A stretch of 8,602 nucleotides of DNA from Clostridia bacterium (GTDB lineage Bacteria > Bacillota > Clostridia > Christensenellales > Aristaeellaceae): NCBI GenBank assembly GCA_017471125.1, contig JAFUWR010000363.1:1-8602 (forward strand), read 5' to 3'. The notes under the pieces were generated by a model. That model was not told the origin of the DNA, made no database searches, and was given only the letters and a program-made list of their open reading frames with translations. Position numbers and translations under genes: made by a program. Position 1 is the stretch's first letter. Each line of letters begins with the position of its first letter. Below are positions 4,238 to 8,602 of the stretch, piece after piece.

Positions 4238-5716
4238 ATGGATCAAACCACACTTTACCGGGATATCGCGGGCCGATGCGGCGGCGACATCTACATGGGT
4301 GTCGTCGGGCCCGTGCGCACCGGGAAATCGACGTTCATCAAGCGGTTCATGGAACTGCTTGTGCTGCCGGGCATGGAGGACGCGGACGCCCGGGAGCGCG
4401 CCCGGGACGAGCTGCCCCAGAGCGGCGCGGGGCACACCATCATGACCACACAGCCCAAGTTCGTGCCCAACGAGGCCGTGGAGGTGACGCTGCGCGACGA
4501 GGCGGCGGCGCGGGTGCGGCTGGTGGACTGCGTGGGCTACCTGATCCCCGGCGTGCTGGGGCTCAACGACGGGGAGGCGGCGCGGATGGTGCGCACGCCC
4601 TGGTACGACCACGACATCCCCTTCGAGGAGGCGGCGGAGCTGGGCACCCGGCGGGTCATCCAGGAGCACGCCACCGTGGGCGTGGTGGTCACCAGCGACG
4701 GCAGCGTGGTGGACGTGCCGCGCTCCGCCTACCAGCAGGCCGAGGCGCGGGTGGTGGAGGAGCTGAAGGCGCTGGGCAAGCCCTTCATCGTGGCGCTGAA
4801 CACCGCCGCCCCGGCCTCGGCGGAGGCGCAGGCGCTGGCCGAGAAGCTGTCGGAGCGCTACGGCGTGCCCGTCGTGGCGATAGACGTGTTGAACATGACC
4901 CTCGACGACCTGAACGGCCTCATGGAGGCGCTGCTGTTCGAGTTCCCGATCCGGGAGTGCCGGATACAGGCCCCGGCCTGGCTGACGGCGCTGGCGGGCG
5001 ACCACTGGCTGGGCGAGTCGGTGATGGAGGTCATCCGCGCCGCGGCCTCGGCCATGCGCCGGGTGCGCGACCACGGGCTGCTGCGGGCGGCGCTTCGGGA
5101 AAACGAGTACGTGGAGGACGCCGCGCCGACCCAGATCAACCTGAACGACGGCACCCTCGAATACCGATTGACGCTGAAGGACGGGCTGTTCTACAAGGTG
5201 CTGGGCGAGGCCAGCGGGCAGGAGATCGAGGGCGAGGCCCACCTGTTCGAGCTGATGAAGGACCTGGTGGCCGCGAAGCGGGAGTACGACCGGGTGGCCG
5301 ACGCGCTGGAGAGCGCCCGCACCACCGGCTACGGCATGGTGGCCCCCGGCATGGAGGAGCTTGAATTGATGGAGCCCGAGCTGGTCCGGCAGGGCGCGCA
5401 CTACGGCGTGCGCATGAAGGCCAGCGCGCCGTCGCTCCACATGATCCGCGTGGACATCCAGACCGAGGTCAACCCCATCATCGGCAGCCAAAAGCAGTCC
5501 GAGGAGCTGGTGGACAACCTCCGCGCCCAGTTCAACGGCGACCGCGAGGGCATCTGGGACACCGAGATCTTCGGCAAGACCCTCAACGCACTGGTGCGCG
5601 AGGGCATCTCCGGCAAGCTCGCCCGACTTCCCGACGACGCACGGGCAAAGCTCCGCGAAGCCCTCGAAAAGATCATCAACGAGGGGACGGGCGGGATGAT
5701 TTGCATATTGCTGTGA
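4238..5716 (+). CDS. spoIVA: Spore morphogenetic ATPase SpoIVA
   Basis: SpoIVA coats the outer forespore membrane in the mother cell, polymerising with ATP hydrolysis to form the basement layer on which the spore coat assembles. The 492 residues equal the length of the B. subtilis protein. The start at 4238 gives DIAGRCGGDIYMGVVGPVRT, matching the family N-terminus, and has GGGAGG (4224-4229) eight bases upstream. The Walker A motif GPVRTGKS is at residues 24-31 (Lys30), the sensor threonines at 70-71 in IMTTQPKFVPN, and the Walker B aspartate is Asp97 in LVDCVG; all correspond to residues shown to matter in B. subtilis. The C-terminal region (IRVDIQTEVNPIIGSQKQSE, then EKIINEGTGGM) and hydrophobic end CILL are conserved features. 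The family is expressed from SigE promoters; only a partial -10-like CATAGTAT (4199-4206) was seen. No terminator is visible before the next gene. Confidence 0.98.
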   Translation: MDQTTLYRDIAGRCGGDIYMGVVGPVRTGKSTFIKRFMELLVLPGMEDADARERARDELPQSGAGHTIMTTQPKFVPNEAVEVTLRDEAAARVRLVDCVGYLIPGVLGLNDGEAARMVRTPWYDHDIPFEEAAELGTRRVIQEHATVGVVVTSDGSVVDVPRSAYQQAEARVVEELKALGKPFIVALNTAAPASAEAQALAEKLSERYGVPVVAIDVLNMTLDDLNGLMEALLFEFPIRECRIQAPAWLTALAGDHWLGESVMEVIRAAASAMRRVRDHGLLRAALRENEYVEDAAPTQINLNDGTLEYRLTLKDGLFYKVLGEASGQEIEGEAHLFELMKDLVAAKREYDRVADALESARTTGYGMVAPGMEELELMEPELVRQGAHYGVRMKASAPSLHMIRVDIQTEVNPIIGSQKQSEELVDNLRAQFNGDREGIWDTEIFGKTLNALVREGISGKLARLPDDARAKLREALEKIINEGTGGMICILL

Positions 5717-5720
5717 AATG

Positions 5721-5729
5721 TGGTATCAT
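5721..5729 (+). promoter_or_regulatory. Candidate extended -10 promoter for the peroxiredoxin gene
   Basis: TGG followed by TATCAT (5724-5729) forms an extended -10 element 35 bases upstream of the start codon. The -35 hexamer at 17-base spacing, TTGCAT (5701-5706), is weak and lies inside the spoIVA 3' end. It overlaps the palindrome at 5724-5747, which could be an operator. Confidence 0.4.
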
Positions 5730-5747
5730 ACTGCGTATGCAATGATA
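5724..5747. promoter_or_regulatory. Imperfect palindrome at the peroxiredoxin promoter
   Basis: CATAC-TGC-GTATG (5727-5739) is a perfect inverted repeat. It is nested in a wider one, TATCAT (5724-5729) with ATGATA (5742-5747), offset by two bases. It covers the candidate -10 box, a position suited to repression. It does not match the PerR consensus (TTATAATnATTATAA). Operator function is inference. Confidence 0.35.
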
Positions 5748-5763
5748 TACAGGGGGTATTGAT

Positions 5764-6219
5764 ATGTTAGCCATCGGAACGCCCGCGCCGGACTTCGAGC
5801 TGCCGGACCAGAACGGGGACCTGCACAAGCTGTCGGACTATCGGGGCAAGAAGGTGATCCTCTACTTCTATCCCAAGGACAACACCTCGGGCTGCACCAA
5901 GCAGGCCTGCGGCTTTGCGGAGCGCTACCCGCAGTTCACGGAGAAGGGCGCGGTGGTGCTGGGGGTCAGCGAGGACAGCGTGGCCTCCCACAAGAAGTTC
6001 GAGCAGAACTACGGCCTGCCCTTCACGCTTTTGAGCGACACGGAAAAGACCGTCATCGCGGCCTACGACTGCTGGAAGGAGAAGAAGAACTACGGCAAGG
6101 TCTCCATGGGCGTGGTGCGCACCACCTACCTCATCGACGAGGGCGGCGTGATCGTCCGGGCCATGGACAAGGTCAAGGCCGCGGACAACCCGGCGCAGAT
6201 GCTGGACATTTTGGGCTGA
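5764..6219 (+). CDS. bcp: Thioredoxin-dependent peroxiredoxin, BCP/PrxQ type
   Basis: A 151-residue cytoplasmic peroxidase that reduces hydrogen peroxide and organic hydroperoxides and is recycled by thioredoxin. The thioredoxin fold starts at once with GTPAPDFELPDQNG. The active-site block YFYPKDNTSGCTKQACGF places the peroxidatic Cys at residue 44 and the resolving Cys at 49, the five-residue spacing of the two-Cys BCP/PrxQ subgroup. The downstream VLGVSEDSVASHKKF and GVVRTTYLID are also typical. The length matches the family. AGGGGG (5751-5756) lies seven bases before the ATG. The gene follows spoIVA by 47 bases with no visible terminator, so it may be read from both spoIVA and its own promoter. 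It converges on the acetyltransferase gene and shares its terminator. Confidence 0.96.
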   Translation: MLAIGTPAPDFELPDQNGDLHKLSDYRGKKVILYFYPKDNTSGCTKQACGFAERYPQFTEKGAVVLGVSEDSVASHKKFEQNYGLPFTLLSDTEKTVIAAYDCWKEKKNYGKVSMGVVRTTYLIDEGGVIVRAMDKVKAADNPAQMLDILG

Positions 6220-6245
6220 AAAAGGCGGGGCATCCCCGCCTTTTT
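6219..6245. terminator. Bidirectional intrinsic terminator between convergent genes
   Basis: AAAAAGGCGGGG (6219-6230) and CCCCGCCTTTTT (6234-6245) form a perfect 12-base stem around a CAT loop. The T-run on the plus strand ends peroxiredoxin transcripts, and the A-run, read as T on the minus strand, ends those of the acetyltransferase. The element overlaps the last base of both stop codons, so the 25-base gap is entirely terminator. Confidence 0.93.
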
Positions 6246-6763
6246 CATACCCTTTTTTCCATGCACACCAGGTCGACCCCCGGTATGCCGTTGAACTCGC
6301 AGGGGATGACGCCGCTCTCGATGTAGCCGTGCTTGGCGTACATGGCGCGGGCCACGGCGTTGCGGGCGTTGGTGTCGATGCGCAGGGCCGTGCAGCCGTT
6401 CTCCCGGGCGTAGTCTTCGTAGAACGCGAGGAACTGCCGCGCGTATCCCCGCCGGGACAGCCGCGGGTCCACCGTCAGCGTGTGCAGCACCATGACCCGG
6501 TCGTCCGCCGCCGGATAGCGCCAGTCCACCTCGGCGTAGGCGGGCATCTGCTGCCGGTTGATGCGTCCGGAGGCGACCACCCGCCCGCCGTCCTCCAGCA
6601 CGAACAGGTCGCCCGCTTCTACGGCGGCCCGGGCCGTGTCCGCCGTGGGGTACACCCCGCGCGCCCAGCCGATGGTCATCTGCCCCGCTTCCTCAAGGTC
6701 CAGTATGGCGTCGTAGATCGCGGCGACGGCGGGAATGTCATGGATGGTCGCTTTTCGTATCAT
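6245..6763 (-). CDS. GNAT-family N-acetyltransferase
   Basis: A 172-residue soluble enzyme that should transfer an acetyl group from acetyl-CoA to an amine; the substrate is unknown. It opens MIRKATIHDIPAVAAIYDAI. The acetyl-CoA pyrophosphate-binding motif lies in LTVDPRLSRRGYARQFLAFY (RRGYA at residues 104-108), and the C-terminal GNAT block is DTNARNAVARAMYAKHGY, about residues 130-147. The conserved-looking GWARGVYPT (32-40) and FNGIPGVDLV near the end belong to a subgroup I have seen as uncharacterised acetyltransferases in Clostridia. The start at 6763 is preferred to an upstream in-frame ATG at 6826 because it begins the fold and has GGGG seven bases before it; the upstream choice would place the promoter inside the gene. 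A good minus-strand promoter lies at 6780-6808. Confidence 0.93.
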   Translation of the reverse strand: MIRKATIHDIPAVAAIYDAILDLEEAGQMTIGWARGVYPTADTARAAVEAGDLFVLEDGGRVVASGRINRQQMPAYAEVDWRYPAADDRVMVLHTLTVDPRLSRRGYARQFLAFYEDYARENGCTALRIDTNARNAVARAMYAKHGYIESGVIPCEFNGIPGVDLVCMEKRV

Positions 6764-6779
6764 ATCATCACCCCGACCG

Positions 6780-6808
6780 ATTATACCACATTTTCGCGCC
6801 CGCGACAA
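6780..6808 (-). promoter_or_regulatory. Acetyltransferase gene promoter
   Basis: On the minus strand, TTGTCG (plus coordinates 6803-6808) and TATAAT (6780-6785) are 17 bases apart, with TGG directly before the -10 box as an extended element. The start would be near 6773, leaving a leader of about 10 bases that still contains the ribosome binding site. Confidence 0.7.
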
Positions 6809-6884
6809 TCTTAACCCATTCCCCATAGCAGATTTTCCCTTGCCGCACTACAATGGTCACATCAACCAGAAGGGAAACACATCT

Positions 6885-8602
6885 ATGACCTTTGACGAAC
6901 TGGAACTGCTGCCCGAGCTGAAGCGGGCGGTGGAGGCGATGGGCTTTTCGGAGCCCACGGACATACAGGCTCAGGCGATACCGCTGCTGCGCTCGGGCGC
7001 GGACGTGATCGCCCGGTCGCAGACGGGCACGGGCAAGACGATGGCCTTCGCCATCCCGGCGGTGGAGCTGATCGACCGGGAGGAGGCCGAGCCCACGGTG
7101 CAGGTGCTGATCCTGTGCCCCACCCGGGAGCTGGCCCAGCAGGGCGGCGACGAGATACGCAAGCTCATCCGCTTCATGCTGAACGTGTGGCCGGCGGAGG
7201 TCTACGGCGGCGCGCCGATGGAGCGGCAGATCGCGCGGCTAAAGCGCTGCAACCTGGTCATCGGCACGCCGGGCCGGGTGATGGACCACATGCGCCGCGG
7301 CACGCTGAGCCTGGAGCGCGTGCGGCTGGTGGTGCTGGACGAGGCGGACGAGATGCTGTCCATGGGCTTTCGCGAGGACATCGAGACGATCCTGGAGGAC
7401 GTGCCGGCGGACCGCCAGACGGTGCTGTTCTCGGCCACCATGCCGGACGCCATCCTCGAGCTGACGGACAAGTACCTGAAGGACCCGCAGCTCGTGGAGA
7501 TCAACGCGGAGCAGGTGACCCTCGACCAGATCAGCCAGAAGTTCATGGAGGTGCCGATGGGCCGCAAGCTGGACGCGCTGAACCTGTTCCTGCACGCCGC
7601 CGAGCCCACCCGCTGCATGATCTTCTGCAACACCAAGCTGATGGTGGACGAGGTATCTTCCTATCTAAATAGGAACGGCTTCGCCTGCGAGGGCATCCAC
7701 GGCGACATGAACCAGAGCCAGCGTACCCGCGTGATGGAGGGCTTCAAGGCGGCGCGCATCCCGATCCTGGTGGCGACGGACGTGGCGGCGCGGGGCATCG
7801 ACGTGCAGGACGTGGACTACGTGGTCAACTACGACATCCCGCAGAACAGCGAGATCTACGTCCACCGCATCGGGCGCACGGGCCGCGCCGGGAAGGCCGG
7901 CAGCGCGGTCACCCTCGCCAGCGGGCGGCGGCAGTACTTCTTCATGCGGGACATCGCCCGGTCGGTGAAGTCCGACATCACCGAGATCCCCATCCCCACT
8001 GTGGGCGAGATCCGGGAGCGCCGCAACGCCCGGGGCCTGGACAGGCTGCGCGCGGCGATGGGGGAGGAGGTGCCGATGGCCTTCCAGACCATGGTGGGCC
8101 GGCTGATGGCCGAGGGACACGAGCCCGCGATGATCGCCTCCGTGGCGGTGCGGCTGCTGTTCGAGCGGGACGGCGCCCAGCTCGCCGACATCGAGATCGA
8201 CCACAAGTCCCGGGACGGCGGGCAGTACCGCAAGCTGCTGATCTCCGCCGGGCGGCGGCAGGGCGTCGCCCCCAACCATGTGGTGAGCTGCGTGGCGGGC
8301 CGGGCCAACATCCCCGGCGGCCGGGTGGGGAAGATCGAGATCTACGACGACCGCACCGTGGTGGGCGTGCCCGCGGACATCGCCGTCGCCGCGGCCAAGG
8401 CTATGGAGGGCGCGACCCTCTGCGGCGTGCCGGTGACCGCGAAGCTGCTGCCCGATAAGCCCGCGCCCGGCCCCCGGAAGCGTCGGCAGGCGGCGCGGCC
8501 CCAGGCCCCGATACAGCCCCAGCGCCGGGGGAAGGTGCGGCTGTCCGAGGAGGCACGGGCGCGGCTGCTGGACACCGGCGACCTGAGCCGCTTCGAGATC
8601 AA
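6885..8602 (+). CDS. deaD: DEAD-box ATP-dependent RNA helicase with DbpA-type RNA-binding domain (3' end outside window)
   Basis: At least 572 residues, open to the right edge with no stop. It should unwind RNA duplexes using ATP, as CsdA/DeaD, CshA and DbpA do in ribosome assembly, cold adaptation and mRNA turnover. All core motifs are present: Q-motif GFSEPTDIQ (20-28), motif I SQTGTGKT (45-52), PTREL (79-83), TPGR (128-131), DEAD (152-155), SAT (183-185), ARGID (302-306) and HRIGRTGR (327-334). After a linker, about residues 449-515 (ISAGRRQGVAPNHVV to VPVTAKLL) match the DbpA/CsdA RNA-binding fold. A basic Pro/Arg/Gln-rich tail follows. AGAAGGGA lies about nine bases before the ATG, and TACAAT at 6849-6854 is a possible -10 box. 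One stretch, 7651-7675, has AT-rich codons unlike the rest. The gene is divergent from the acetyltransferase gene. The exact paralogue (deaD, cshA or dbpA) is uncertain. Confidence 0.96.
   Translation, partial: MTFDELELLPELKRAVEAMGFSEPTDIQAQAIPLLRSGADVIARSQTGTGKTMAFAIPAVELIDREEAEPTVQVLILCPTRELAQQGGDEIRKLIRFMLNVWPAEVYGGAPMERQIARLKRCNLVIGTPGRVMDHMRRGTLSLERVRLVVLDEADEMLSMGFREDIETILEDVPADRQTVLFSATMPDAILELTDKYLKDPQLVEINAEQVTLDQISQKFMEVPMGRKLDALNLFLHAAEPTRCMIFCNTKLMVDEVSSYLNRNGFACEGIHGDMNQSQRTRVMEGFKAARIPILVATDVAARGIDVQDVDYVVNYDIPQNSEIYVHRIGRTGRAGKAGSAVTLASGRRQYFFMRDIARSVKSDITEIPIPTVGEIRERRNARGLDRLRAAMGEEVPMAFQTMVGRLMAEGHEPAMIASVAVRLLFERDGAQLADIEIDHKSRDGGQYRKLLISAGRRQGVAPNHVVSCVAGRANIPGGRVGKIEIYDDRTVVGVPADIAVAAAKAMEGATLCGVPVTAKLLPDKPAPGPRKRRQAARPQAPIQPQRRGKVRLSEEARARLLDTGDLSRFEI

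Noticed and set aside
2284..4239. Long minus-strand open frame of about 650 codons opposite cstA
   Set aside because: Composition is rich in Gly, His, Asp, Gln and Arg with no domain. It is the mirror of a GC-rich gene with strong codon bias, and cstA on the other strand has clear family motifs.
4276..5364. Plus-strand open frame within spoIVA in another frame
   Set aside because: Arg/Gly/Ala-rich shadow typical of high-GC coding DNA.
4034..5491. Long minus-strand open frame opposite spoIVA
   Set aside because: Low-complexity His/Arg/Gly product with no ribosome binding site logic; spoIVA on the plus strand is certain.

Overview
The window is strongly GC-rich and carries spoIVA, which is confined to endospore formers. 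Together with G/C-ending codons, purine-rich Shine-Dalgarno sites and dispersed palindromic repeats, this points to a high-GC, spore-forming member of the Clostridia, perhaps of the Christensenellales or Oscillospirales type. That placement is inference, not a database match.

Layout. Positions 1-246 hold two intergenic palindromic repeats and no gene. A LysR-type regulator (247-1140, minus) is divergent from a very small gene (1276-1356, plus, 26 codons) that has its own promoter, ribosome binding site and intrinsic terminator. The two promoters overlap face to face. A perfect ATAC-N7-GTAT palindrome of the LysR T-N11-A type lies about 66 bases upstream of the predicted small-gene start site and just inside the predicted start of the lysR transcript. 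A second strong promoter (1436-1464) then drives a three-gene operon, 1506-4092: two uncharacterised small proteins and a CstA-family transporter, joined by two ATGA start/stop overlaps. A near-perfect hairpin repeat (4108-4165), related to the one at 2-57, separates this block from spoIVA (4238-5716). A BCP/PrxQ peroxiredoxin (5764-6219, plus) and a GNAT acetyltransferase (6245-6763, minus) converge on one bidirectional terminator that touches both stop codons. A DEAD-box RNA helicase with a DbpA-type RNA-binding domain starts at 6885 and runs off the right edge.

How it fits together. The genes from spoIVA onward look like ordinary housekeeping, sporulation and stress functions. The most interesting part is 1140-1505: a textbook LysR divergent control region whose apparent target is not an enzyme but a transcript of about 170 nt. 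It encodes an aromatic-rich, acidic 26-residue peptide whose start codon can pair with the 5' end of its own mRNA. This could be an undescribed small protein or a regulatory RNA, and it sits directly upstream of a nutrient-transporter operon.
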